Positions 53,873 through 64,000 of a DNA stretch of 64,000 nt are shown piece after piece. The notes beneath the pieces are model-generated. The model ran no database searches. It was not told the origin of the DNA and saw nothing but the letters and a program-made list of their open reading frames with translations. How positions within the stretch are numbered: the first letter of the stretch is position 1; each line of letters opens with the position of its first letter. Source of the DNA: Fragum whitleyi (taxonomy: Eukaryota; Mollusca; Bivalvia; Cardiida; Cardiidae); the NCBI GenBank assembly GCA_948146395.1, contig OX411548.1:37704912-37768911 (forward strand), written 5' to 3'. The position numbers and the translations under genes were made by a program.

Positions 53873-55401
53873 ACTGTGGCCAAATGTGGAGAACTCGGTG
53901 CAAACATTGAGCATTTTGGAGAATTTTGCTTTCAGTAGCCTTCTTGAATGCTACAACAATCGTGTTTCTAGTAGCCCTCTTTTTATACTTTATACAGCAC
54001 AAAGCTGATTTAACCTTGCTTCTACTTTGTTCATACTTTGACACTGCTGGAATGTACACAATCACACCATAATTCTTCAAAGAGCTAGAAGATAGTACAA
54101 AGCTACAGACAGGGGGAATCTGAGTTTTCAAATTTAAATATTTCATCATTTCTTTCTTAAATCCTATGTTGTTGGTATTCATTTTAAACATCTCATCGAG
54201 ATGATTCAAATGAGTACCAAAAATAGGGTTTCATTGTGAAATAAAGATTTTAGATAGGCTTTTCCCCCTCTTATCTGTACCGCTGATACTATTCAGATGG
54301 TACTCTGATGTTCCTATTCTTCAGCTGGTTGAACTGCATAAACTTGTAGTAAATTTGGATGGCTCACTGCAAAACAGTTGTAACTGCCTATTTGTTTACA
54401 GGTAGTTACAACTTTTTTTGCTGAGCAATGGATTTCTAGAATGATTTCCTGGTAATGTAGTACAATATTTTTCTTAAATCGAAAAAATCATTTTTGTTTA
54501 CTGGATATAACCAGAAATGAATGATTGAAGTTTTGCATTCAGAAGAGATGCGTTGCTACTAGATCTGGCCATGGCTATCAGCAGACATGTAGTTAGAGCA
54601 AGGACACAAAACTCAGTTGAAAGGACTACATCTAGAGGACTAATACCCTTTCTTAAATTCTCCACTTGGCATCAAATATTTTGCACCTTAATCTTGTATA
54701 AATGTGCACTTACAACTTTAAGATATCCCTCAAATACTCTGTACTCCGATGTTTTCAGTTACTATGAACTGAAAGACTGTGATGCAATGCTGCAACGATG
54801 CTTGTGTGCTTTCATCGTTTTTTGCAAAGTTTTTACTACAATTATGCCCTGTTTCACATTTATCACAGTCTCAATATGCTTGTTTTGTGCAAACTTAGAA
54901 TCAAAATTGTAGAAATTCATGATCTAAAAGATGCTTCTTTACCACACTGTGCTTCTGAAGAATCAACTATTTTTTATTGTTGTCTAACCTCTTTCAACTT
55001 GGACCAGTCTAAAGTTTTGGAAAACTGGAGTGGATTAAAAGATGTCAAAATTTCTGACTTGTATTATGTATCAGACACTATTGAAAGTGAGTGTAAATTG
55101 AATAGAATATAACAGCTAGAAAACATTTCACACAATTGCTCTGTTTTCTTGCATACCTTTCACAACAAAGAATGAAGGATTACAAGTTCAGCTGAATTTT
55201 TAATGATTCATATCAACATGTTAAGAACTTGTTATCTAATTGAGCTTGTAAAACTTATGAGGTGCAAACTACTTTTTTGTGCAATTATTGAAACTATAAA
55301 TTTGTGCCAAAAAATATAAAATTCTAAACAATACAATATTTTCTTAAGATACAAACCCTCTAGCCTAACATAATTGGGATATAAGAATGTATTTCAACAG
55401 T
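53873..55401. other. Stretch with unassigned open frames
   Basis: A 116-codon - strand frame (53859-54209) and two overlapping + strand frames of 119 and 104 codons (54553-54912 and 54798-55112) are among the longest in this part. I recognise no domain in them. The first begins in the S repeat. The two + strand frames overlap in different frames and could be parts of one decayed gene. An N-family foldback lies at 54358-54430. Confidence 0.4.
54358..54430. repeat. N-family foldback
   Basis: GGCTCACTGCAAAACAGTTG with TAACTGCCTATT is answered by CAGGTAGTTACAACTTTTTT and TGCTGAGC. Confidence 0.7.
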
Positions 55402-55565
55402 TTAAGGTAGCGGACCAGTTAAAGTTCCACAACATTTTGGAAAGCATAATCTTTTACCATGTTAACCAAGGTTTCCTAATGAAATCATTAGGCAACTGAG
55501 GTAATCACTGTTAAAGTTTATGACTTCCGAAATGTTTTGGAACTATTAAAAGTCTACACCCTTAA
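55402..55565. mobile_element. Q-family MITE
   Basis: TTAAGGTAGCGGACCAGTTA to AGTCTACACCCTTAA, with TGTTAACCAAGGTTTCCTAA inside, as at 13929-14090. TTAA at both ends. Confidence 0.7.
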
Positions 55566-55715
55566 TGCAAAACTATTTTCAGTCCCAATAAATTTGTTTT
55601 TCTAAGTACATACATAATTTTTTTGTGTCAAGTTCTCCTGCTGCAATTTGACAATCTTAACATTTAATTGATAGATCCCTGGCCCTGTCCCTAGACCTCT
55701 GTCTCAGTATGCCTC

Positions 55716-55819
55716 TTAGGGTAGTGGACCTGTAATAGCTCCACAATATTTCTGGACTCGTAAAATGAAGTTAATTACTTCAGAAACGTTGTGGAACTTT
55801 GACAGGTCCACTACCGTAA
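55716..55819. mobile_element. Q-family MITE, short copy
   Basis: TTAGGGTAGTGGACCTGTAA is answered by ACAGGTCCACTACCGTAA; the centre is shortened. It lies 150 bp from another Q copy. Confidence 0.7.
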
Positions 55820-56798
55820 ATATTAAAATGTCATTTATCTGCACAATATATTGTCAAAGACATAAAACAAACATCATGACTACAGCTTATTCAAAAAGGG
55901 TGGAAAATGTCACTGACATCGCATTATAAAAGAATGTTTGATGGGTCCAAAAAAAGTTTTGATTGACAAAGCTATCTGTTAATTAGGGGATGGATGACGA
56001 TGACCCTTAACCTTCAGTAGGGCAGACAGACTCATATCTTGTAATATCATTTGTCTTTGAAATACTGTATATCCCCAAATAAAAGCGCCCTCCCTAATAG
56101 TAGCACCCCTACATTTTTTACTTATTTCTCTAATTTGATGTGAATTTCCTCTAAAGAATCATTTATATGATTGTTAAGAGGAAATTTAAATCAAGTTAAA
56201 GGGAAAAGGGCCTCAAAGACATAAGCTTAATGATTTTTTTTAACAGAAAATGCATACTCCGTAAAAGCTCCCTGACCATGTTATGTATAGCTCCTGGGAG
56301 TGTTTATTAGGAGAAATGTGGTATGTGGTCATAGACATATACAAAAGACAAATTGTTTATCGGCAACATAATTATCCCTACATCAAAATATTTGAAATAA
56401 AATGGTGGAAAATGATGGACAACAAAAGCTTAGTCATTTATTTGATTGGTCAACTGATTATTTGATTTACAATCACAAGCAGTTAATTGAGACTACTTCA
56501 AAAACATGCATTGGATAGATTATGGCATTTGTGTCAACAGAAAGACAAACAAAAGAACAGCATACCCAGCAAATAAAACCAATTGCACAATAAATAAATT
56601 GACAACCATTCAAAATGCCTCATTTTGCAACAATCATCGAGGTAACACATTGTTTAGATGAATTTCAATCAGTTAGAATTTCCAAGATTGTTAAATCTTG
56701 AATCAAATAAGGATAAGTTACAATTCTAGTGAAAGCAAAAGTACAAGGTCTAATTTCACCAAGAGAATTTCATTCAATGATTTCCTTCTTTATCACTG

Positions 56799-57053
56799 TT
56801 AACCCTTGACATGTTGAATATAAATCTTAGAAAAATTGCATTAGAATCTAATAACTGAAAGCACTAGGAAAGCAATAGTAGTATCAAATGATCAAAAGTG
56901 AGTAATTACTTTTTAAATGCAATTGATCTTTTTTGGTTTAAAAAGGAAGGTGGTATAGGCTTAAAAATCAGACTGAAAAAATAACAAGACTTATCTTGGT
57001 CTATATCTCCTGCCAATGCAGGGAAATTCCAGACTCAGAATGACAAGGGTTAA
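56799..57053. mobile_element. M-family MITE
   Basis: TTAACCCTTGACATGTTGAA is answered by CAGAATGACAAGGGTTAA. The 255 bp interior has GGTATAGGCTTAAAAATCAG and no gene. Confidence 0.75.
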
Positions 57054-57199
57054 AAGCACAGCTGATTTTGATCTAAAGGAATCATTGGAAGAATATTGGT
57101 ACGAGGAAATGCTATAAAAAACAAAGAAGATATTTTTAGGTGGATCACCATGCTAGAGTAAATTGTACTCTGGTCAACTCAAAATCACATGGAAGAAAA

Positions 57200-57406
57200 T
57201 TAACCCTTGCCATGTTGAAACAAGAATATTCCTGCTTTGGCAAGAGGAATTGACAAAGATATATGCATATGTGTAGTCTAATCTATGTCTTTACCTCCTG
57301 ATTTTCCTTTTTTGACAAGTTCATCATAAGCACATCAAGTAATTCTAGCATTGAAATTGATTTTAATACAATTTTCCCAAGTTTTTTATTCAGCATGTGA
57401 CAAGGA
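57200..57406. mobile_element. M-family MITE, diverged right end
   Basis: TTAACCCTTGCCATGTTGAA on the left, TTATTCAGCATGTGACAAGG on the right. The centre carries GTGTAGTCTAATCTATGTCT. Confidence 0.65.
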
Positions 57407-57857
57407 CCAATCTTCCTGTGTAAAATGGTCATTGTGTGATGATACCAACAATTTTTCATGACATTGTATGCCTTTTTTTAAAGACTCAGATCAGCCTGTG
57501 CATTTTCACATGAGTGCCAAATTTTAAGACTGCACATTGTGCAAATGCACAATCTGATATATGTACTATTGTTACATATTATAACTTCCACTGCGCTTTT
57601 CACAGTGTTAAGTTATCATGGCAAAATTGATTTATTGGTGTGCTTTCTTAGATTTCAGCCTTACAAGCCTAAAGAAGACTTGAGCGCTGATTCCTCAAAA
57701 TGAAAAGATTATCTCAAGAAATGAAAAGAAATTCATTGAAAATTCATAAACTAACTAAGTGAAAAATATTTCATTGAGCATGAATAAGTATATAAAGACA
57801 AGGAAAACATTGGGACAGTGTAAAACTGACAGAAGAGCACTACACATGAAAGGACTA

Positions 57858-58115
57858 TTAACCCTTGTCATGCTGAACCCAGAATATTCCGTTTTTGACA
57901 GGTGATATAGACAAAGATCAGCCTGCACATTAGTACAGTCTGATCTTAGTTTACACCACTTGTTTATCTATCTTTTTTTTTTCGGTAAGAATTGTGTGAA
58001 GCCTTTTAATATTCAGTGAAAATGTTTGCAAGCCATTTTTGTCTTTCAGAGCCTTCAGCACTTTGATTTGAGTGTAATTTGGCCGACATTCTTTATTCAG
58101 CATGACATGGGTTAA
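57858..58115. mobile_element. M-family MITE, complete copy
   Basis: TTAACCCTTGTCATGCTGAA is answered by TTCAGCATGACATGGGTTAA. The centre is AGATCAGCCTGCACATTAGT / ACAGTCTGATCTTAG. The 73-codon - strand frame at 57951 is inside it. Confidence 0.8.
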
Positions 58116-58839
58116 AAGGCCTAAACTGAACAATGTTACCCAGTCAATTAGGTCATTTGGTTGGTCAATCAAGTTTTAAATTGACAGCAGCCATTTGTTT
58201 ATTCACTTTAAACCTACTTGCATTCACCCAGTGGAGCTAAAGAGTTGGCTAGCTTAAGTACTCTCATTCACAAATTGAATCATCTTACTAAACGAATATT
58301 TCAAGCAAAGTTTGAAAAACACTCATACATTAAAACAAATAAGTATGTGTGAAAAAAAAATGAAGTTAAAAGGAACTTTGTGTTATTGATATACTGTTTT
58401 TGACACTTTTGTTAATAAAAATATACATTTTTGATAGGTAAATATGGCTAAAACACTTGAGCACCAAATAGAAGATATGATTTTGATTTTAGTTTAACTA
58501 TTTGCATGCTGTTAATGGCATATTCCATTTGTCTTTTGCATACAGTACAAACTAAGATCAGTCTGCAAATACATACAGTCTGATCTAGGCCTGGACTGCC
58601 TGTTCTTTACTTGTCAGACTCAGGATTTATCCAGCAGACAAGTACATTTTTTCTTTGTGACTGGTCCAAGGAAAAGTGGATTGAAGATATAAATTGCAGA
58701 CTAATTCATGGCAAAATTGGTTAATGTTCTTCCTTTTTTATTCAAGTATTCTGTGGGAATAGAAAACTTAAGAGAGAAGGAGTAATAGCATTACATTGTA
58801 CCTTGAATATGCTTTCTAGCAATTAGCAATATTAAGTTT

Positions 58840-59375
58840 TCTGGAAACGTTTTGAAAATGTTTGACCTTGATATATGACCTTGACACCAACAGAATGCTT
58901 ATCTATAAAATAAAATATTCATGCCAAATATGAACTTTGCATCTTAAACATGCTAAAATAAAATGGCAATGTTTAGTTTTTAGGTTAATCCTTGTCATGC
59001 TGAGCCCCAGATATCAATCCTTTGCCAGCACATATAGTAAAAGATCATTCTGCACATAATTATGTGCAGCCTGATATTAGTCTATAGCCCCTGATTTTCC
59101 TTTTTAAACATAGAATAGACTTCAAATTGTACTTTGAAATAACTCATGCTCACAATTAATGCCTTCAATGCTTTGTGTTCATTAATTTTAGTACAATTTT
59201 GCCATGGTTTTTTTTGTTCATAAAGGTTAACTTTAATCAAATAAAGATTGACCTTGACATCAGCAGATGCTTCTCAGCCTGATCAATCATCATGTCAAAT
59301 ACAAATATTACATCTTGAATATGCTTGAAATTATTTGGAATGTTAAGTTTTTTGTTATGCAAAATGTTTAACCTT
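58840..59375 (-). repeat. J fragments around an M-family MITE
   Basis: Reverse J pieces are at 58840-58983 (TTTGACCTTGATATATGACC, TTGACACC; TGACCTTGA at 58863 and 58876) and 59230-59375 (GACCTTGACATCAGCAGATG; motif at 59249). Between them, from about 58985 to 59228, is M-type sequence opening TTAATCCTTGTCATGCTGAG. The arrangement suggests an M element inserted into, or next to, a J copy. Confidence 0.5.
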
Positions 59376-61230
59376 GATATTTGGCCTTAAATATCCTACA
59401 TGACATTAATCTTTGTATCGAAAGATGAGTTCAAGAATCTAATCATGTCTATTATCAACTTTGTATCTTTTATATACCTGTAGTAGTTTGACATTTTAAG
59501 TTTCTTGGTAAACATTTGTAAACAAATAGACAAACATACAAATGCAAAAACAATAAACAACCAAGTTTCAACGCAATGGCATACAAATTATTCTCCCCAT
59601 CTCTTAACAAAAGTTAACTGGATAACTAAATGCAGTAACATACAGTTGATATTGCTCGAACGACCACGTCTATTAAGCAACCAATTTTTACTAAGCGACC
59701 ACCACAAAAAGTCCATTCGACTTAAGCAAAATCTCTGAAAAAGAGGACATTCTTAACGAAATATTGGTTATTATTAAATCTTATGTTGTTGGAGCCCATT
59801 AGAATCGTCTCAATAAGACAATTATAATAGGTTTGAAAATCAAGGGATTCAGTACGACTTGACCGACAATCTATAAATGCCATCAAAAAGAACTGTCACA
59901 TTTATAACGATATTTTGTATTAAGCGACCATACCCATAAATGACCGCTTTTTGGTGGTCCCCTTAGTGGTCGCTTAACACATGTTTTACTGTAAGTAATT
60001 TTTTACAAACAACCTTAAATGCAATGAAATAGGTTAACTCTAAAAGACAACCATATCATAAAACATACATGAAAGATTTAAAATATTAGAAAAGTTCCCC
60101 ATGGAGGAGCAAAAACTGGGCTGTAAAGTACTGAATAGTGGGTAAAAAAAATAAACAATTTAAGGAGGAAATTTTAAGGAAAACTCTGAGGAAAAAGAGG
60201 AAATTGATTGTGATAAGCAATTTTAATCTTTTTCGACAATGTGTTCCATAGAGAAATGACAATACACAAATGTAAGAAGGCGAATATTTTTCAAAGTTTA
60301 CAGATTGGATATAATATGACCATTAACTACAGGCCTGAAGGACCTGCAAGATGGTATTTTTCCCCAGTCCTCCCTAAAATCCACAGGTCTCAGGTCTATG
60401 TACTGGTGTTAGTGTTGATCCTTGATGAATTGAAATTTTTTTACAGAATCTGACAATTTGTCCTATCCACAGTTAGCTTAAATTGTTGTTGTTTTTTTTC
60501 ACAAATAAATTATTGTTTTATAAGGCCAACAGCCATAAAACAAATATTGTACAAGAGGGTCAGAAATCTTCAGTTATCATAAAGAAATGATAACAGTTAA
60601 AGACTGCAATGCCTAAGGAATTACTTACAATGCCAGTAATATTATATCTCAACCTTTTGATACAAAACAGCTAAGCAAAAAAATAAATTCTAAATCTAAA
60701 CAATGATATGAAAAAGGGGCTATCACAATTGGCATTATTCAATCCTACTTTGCCGAGACTCCTAAAACATCAATAATTTTGCAATAATGGTCATTTTTCT
60801 GTCTGTTTAAAGCTTCAACACACAATAGGATTATGGCTATCACTGAGGAAACAAAGCTTATTATCTATCATCATTGTCAATGTACTATTGCAAGAACAAT
60901 GTTGGCAGAATTTCCGAATTTACTGTGATTTCCTAAGAAAACTTGCAAATCATTCATCCCTCACTAGTAACACATGTACAAATGTTTAACATTTTCTGAG
61001 GTATCTTATTTACAGTATGTAAAATGTTTCTTGAGATTTTTACAATTGCTAGATATAGTCAGTTTTTTTCAAAAACCTCTTATAAAGCTGTAGTAGGAGG
61101 TTTGGAAAGAAATTCAACGATATGTGTTACACACACATTCATCACAAACTAGAGGTTCTGGAATATCCAGAAATTGAACAATTGAGACAATATAAGAACA
61201 CTGACATGAATGTTGTGGTGTGACAAAAGT
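59376..61230. other. Gene-free stretch
   Basis: The frames at 59505 and 60241 have no domain. An O-type palindrome lies at 60187-60238 (GAGGAAATTGATTGTGATAA with GCAATTTTAATC). Phrases with GCGACCAC and TTAAGCGACC at 59660-59990 hint at an old inverted pair. Nothing else is supported. Confidence 0.45.
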
Positions 61231-61425
61231 TTAACCCTTGTCATGCTGAACTTGGGAGTATTCCTACTATGGTATGTCTAGACAAAGATCAGCCTGCACT
61301 TATGTTCAGTACGATCTTAAATTATACCACCTGAATTTTGTTTTTTTTAAATCCAAAAAATTACAGATCATATGTGCAATCTGATTTTAATGAAATTTTA
61401 GTGATATCAGCATGACAAGGGTTAA
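61231..61425. mobile_element. M-family MITE, complete copy
   Basis: TTAACCCTTGTCATGCTGAA is answered by ATCAGCATGACAAGGGTTAA; 195 bp. The centre is CAAAGATCAGCCTGCACTTA. Confidence 0.8.
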
Positions 61426-61899
61426 GACAGATAATATCAAAAGCTTTAGTGAATCACTGTTCTAAGCGCATTTCTATGCACTCACAATTAATTGCACTAA
61501 ACCCTCAAAATATACTTTGGTATGTAGAAAGCTGAGTCTGAGATGAGTACAAAGAGAGTACTCTCAAGTGTTGAATTTTATAAAATAATTCATTTTTCAT
61601 ATATCACACAATGTTTATATTGTGGGTACTCATTCAAAGCCTTGGGTAAAGACAACTGCAATGAGTAAACACAACATAATTATGTTTAGATGAGTAATAA
61701 GCAAATAAACAAATAAGATTTGTATCACTTCTCTATTCAAGGATTGTTTGAATAACTAGTCAATTGATGACCTTCAGGGTTACTCTAAATATTGAGCAAA
61801 AGCAATATCATAGCTATAATGCTAATTTAAAACTTGAACAATTGATGTATAATTCTCTCCACTCCTGAATCTGTCAATACATACCCTTCAGATATTAAA

Positions 61900-62125
61900 T
61901 AAGCCTGTGCGCGACATTTCAAACAATTTGACAAGTGCATGAAAGGTCAACATTAACCAACCTTGACTGCCATGTAGTATAATTAGAAGTTTGCCTGACT
62001 TTCTAAAGACACTTTTGGACCCTACCTTTCTACAAAGCTCAAAAGACTGTGCAGATGCACAAGTTGGCCAGAGTCTTTGCTTGGCACTCATTTGAAATTG
62101 TTGGAAATGTCACAGACAGGCTCAA
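61900..62125 (+). mobile_element. L-family MITE
   Basis: TAAGCCTGTGCGCGACATTT with CAAACAATTTG is answered by GAAATTGTTGGAAATGTCAC with AGACAGGCTCAA. The - strand 67-codon frame here is a by-product. Confidence 0.75.
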
Positions 62126-62259
62126 ATGTCATTTAATTTAATATTTAATTTTCATTTTCTTTGAAAACAAACAAAAGCAAATTTTGATTTAAATCATAGA
62201 GCTGAAAACAAGGAATGCTCTAATTGCATATCAGTATTTATAATGATAACAAAGATATT

Positions 62260-62365
62260 ATCAGGTGGCTTAGATTAAGATCAGATGCACATTGGTGTGG
62301 GCTGATCTTTGTCCTTACCTTCAGCCAAAACAAGAATCTTCCACGTTCAGAAAGACAAGGGTTTA
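62260..62365. repeat. M-family fragment
   Basis: AAGATCAGATGCACATTGGT, GGGCTGATCTTTGTCCTTAC and CAGAAAGACAAGGGTTTAA are the centre and right end of an M MITE; the left end is not clear. It is the last repeat before the TLCD4-like exon. Confidence 0.5.
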
Positions 62366-62574
62366 AATTCAAAGGCCTTTTTGAAATGTCATCTAGACAA
62401 TCAAACAATATTGACTAGTCTTAATCTGTTTTGTGTGATAATGGGTTCAAAATGACCGATAACTAAAGCTTTTGTTGAGAATGGATTTTAAAACAATTTC
62501 AATAAAAATAAAATTTATAAATAACAAACTAGATTTCTAAAACAGGCAATGTTGAAAAATGGCTTTAAAAATAT

Positions 62575-62884
62575 CTATTCACTTTTCACATCTTTGAAAT
62601 TTCTGTTGGCATCCGAGTTAACTGTCAACGTTTTTATAACGCCTCTCATTAATTTGACAAACCATAGTATATTTAACACATCTAACACTGAGCAGGATAT
62701 CAATAAAACATATTTTATATTCCCTGTTCGTATAAATGGCTCTGTACCATAAACTTCAAAAATTTTATACCAATAATTTGGCATACATAATATACGACAT
62801 CCAAAAAACACAGCAGTTAAAACGACTCCATTTATCATGTACACTTTGCCTCCTTTGTCCACATTCATGGTTGATAAAAGCCAT
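62575..62884 (-). CDS. TLCD4: TLC-domain protein (TLCD4/TMEM56-like), last coding exon
   Basis: Read on the - strand, the acceptor CCCATATGTATTTCAG precedes A-TGG, so the exon begins with the third base of a split codon (Arg expected, as in the QRW sequence of the family). It encodes about 102 residues to TAG at 62577-62575. Two hydrophobic helices are clear: VYMINGVVLTAVFFGCRILC and VLLISCSVLDVLNILWFVKL. Between them is YKIFEVYGTEPF, and the R-I-x-x-x-P-N-Y and G-T-E-x-F motifs with S-C-x-V-L-D-x-x-N-x-x-W are those of TLCD4 (TMEM56), a multi-pass TLC (TRAM-LAG1-CLN8) membrane protein. The tail TVNSDANRNFKDVKSE is short and hydrophilic. Upstream exons lie beyond the window's right edge. An in-frame GTG/ATG-like start farther upstream is intron sequence. 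The family is clear; the exact paralogue is inferred. Confidence 0.85.
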
Positions 62885-63039
62885 CTGAAATACATATGGG
62901 ATGTGTTAATACATGTACTGCTCATCTAATTATAATGGAAGCTGGTTTTTATTACACATGTTAACTTTTTTTTTTTGATATATCAAGGTTACATTTATTC
63001 TTTCAATTTTCATGAAAACTGCACAAAATGTGTTTGGTG

Positions 63040-63225
63040 AAACACAAATGCACATACCCAACACCCCCAAAATCATTTTTTTTAAAAGAAATTTGACCTT
63101 GACAGAATACTGATGACCTTGACAATGTCACATGAGCTTGGTACCCGCAGAGATGTATCATTGAGATTTATCATCATGCAAAATATGAACATTGAATAAA
63201 CTTAAAGTATCTGGCAATGTTTGGT
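63040..63225 (-). repeat. J-family fragment in the TLCD4-like intron
   Basis: GTGAAACACAAATGCACATA near its start and TGACCTTGA at 63094 and 63114, then GAGATTTATCATCATGCAAA. It is a reverse copy that retains the hairpin-side end but lacks the 5' hairpin. Confidence 0.6.
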
Positions 63226-63735
63226 TTTTAGCTCTGCTTGCCCAAAACCATTGGGGCTATTGTCATGGAGCTGTGTCTGTCATGCATCGATCCGTCTGTG
63301 CCTCAAAGTGTCCTGTCATAAACTTTTTCTTAAAAAATCTTCTCCTCAGAAACTACTAAATGAAATTTCAATCAAACTTTACAGGAATGATCCTTGGGTG
63401 ACCCTCTATCAAAGTTGATTTATGATCCAATGAAAATAAGGCTTTAATGGGCGTGGCTAATTTCCAAATTCTGGTAATATGTGACTTATCTCAGATTCGA
63501 ACTAAAAGATATCAACTAAATTTCACTAGAATTATCTTTAAGTGACCCTTTATTAGTCTACAGAAAAATATTGTGATCAGATGAAAAATATGTCTTTTAT
63601 GTTATACAGAGGAAATTTTGAAAATCATCTTCTCAGAATCTAACTGATGGATACCAATCAAATTTCTTTGGTATGTTCCTTTGGTAACCCCATTATCAGG
63701 CTGTACAAAATTACTGTATTTGCATCTTAAATATG
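63226..63735 (+). mobile_element. Element I: diverged D/F-type element
   Basis: It starts TTTTTAGCTCTGCTTGCCCA, then GGGGCTATTGTCATGGAGCT and GTGTCTGTCATGC. About three degenerate units follow, with CTTCTCCTCAGAAACTACTA, TTTCAATCAAACTTTACAGG and GATCCTTGGGTGACCCTCTA. The CTCTTGTT end is not seen before the window ends. Confidence 0.55.
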
Positions 63736-63965
63736 TTTTTTAACAGGGTGAGGTCAATTTTCTATATGTTATGTATCAATCTTGGACTTTCCTTTGCAGT
63801 TATATTTCAGCAAGTGACTCTTATAAAACACTTATTTATTTGAAATTGAATTTTTATTCATTCATTCATTCCTTCACTTAAATACTCAACTAATCATATC
63901 AGTAGAATCTAGCCTGAGGACAAAAATCAGCTGCTCAAGCAGATCTAGTTTGGTTATGTTTTGAG

Positions 63966-64000
63966 GACAGATAGATAGACAGACAGATGGACAGACAGAC
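63966..64000. repeat. GACA/GATA microsatellite at right edge
   Basis: A run of GACAGATAGATAGACAGACA type, continuing off the window. Similar GTCTGTCTGTCC runs are part of J elements, so this may be the start of another reverse J copy. Confidence 0.7.

Larger units (their letters stand above)
55820..58839. other. Gene-free stretch, MITE-rich
   Basis: Outside the M copies I see no exon. M-type central hairpins also occur at about 57525-57565 and 58550-58600 without clean ends. The frame at 56283-56465 has no recognised product. Confidence 0.45.

Noticed and set aside
53859..55112. Frames of 116 (-), 119 (+) and 104 (+) codons
   Set aside because: The first starts in an S repeat. The + strand ones overlap in different frames and have no domain that I recognise. 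A decayed gene is possible but not supported.
1..64000. CRISPR array, bacterial operon or complete virus
   Set aside because: The tandem arrays have no unique spacers, the genes have introns, and no viral gene set is visible. The short-period arrays are mini-satellites and transposon interiors.

Overview
The window is eukaryotic, AT-rich, intron-containing DNA, most likely from a bivalve mollusc. Two pieces of evidence support this. The recognisable proteins are conserved animal genes split by introns. The repeats are of the kind common in bivalves: elements with hairpin ends that carry internal arrays of about 150 bp monomers (the pearl / Helentron-associated type), many short MITEs and foldbacks, and tRNA-derived SINE sequence. 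No prokaryotic operon, CRISPR array or complete virus is visible.

Only three genes can be supported, all incomplete. (1) On the + strand at the left edge, three exons (327-408, 1915-2046, 6230-6574) encode the C-terminal part of a TTC33-like tetratricopeptide protein, ending in a stop; its 5' exons lie outside the window. (2) On the - strand, two well-spliced exons (16067-15827 and 14750-14542) encode the C-terminal part of a cysteine-rich protein that I do not recognise. (3) On the - strand at the right edge, the last coding exon (62884-62575) of a TLC-domain membrane protein of the TLCD4/TMEM56 type. They show no sign of working together; they are separate genes embedded in repeats.

Region by region: 1-6574 is the TTC33-like gene, whose introns hold a 31 bp array, a 28 bp array, a six-unit ~155 bp array and several foldbacks. 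6575-14541 is intergenic, with J, S, R, K, Q and U repeats and a hAT-type MITE with a perfect 8 bp target duplication. 14542-16067 is the cysteine-rich gene. 16612-19371 holds two satellite-carrying hairpin elements back to back. 19747-21447 is a 1.7 kb element with terminal inverted repeats and dense ACACGYT motifs. 22911-27040 holds MITEs and J-type repeats. 27050-31925 is a decayed LINE (ORF1 and reverse-transcriptase remnants) that landed in a J-type array, which resumes as a near-perfect 146 bp satellite to 32790. 32918-45192 is rich in a MITE (Z) and foldbacks (Y) that spread TGACGTCA octamers. 45193-62574 is mainly MITEs plus an eight-unit 145 bp satellite element at 50821-52212. 62575-64000 is the TLCD4-like gene and further repeats.

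The most interesting signals are in the repeats: one architecture of ends (5' hairpin, GTCCGTC box, 3' hairpin followed by CTCTTGTT) around different satellite cargos; a family that scatters nuclear-receptor-like TCAAGGTCA motifs; a MITE group that scatters CRE octamers; and the 1.7 kb element with subterminal repeats. The unknown cysteine-rich gene is the main protein-level novelty. Everything was read by eye: coordinates of repeats are approximate to a few bases, and no alignments or database searches were run.
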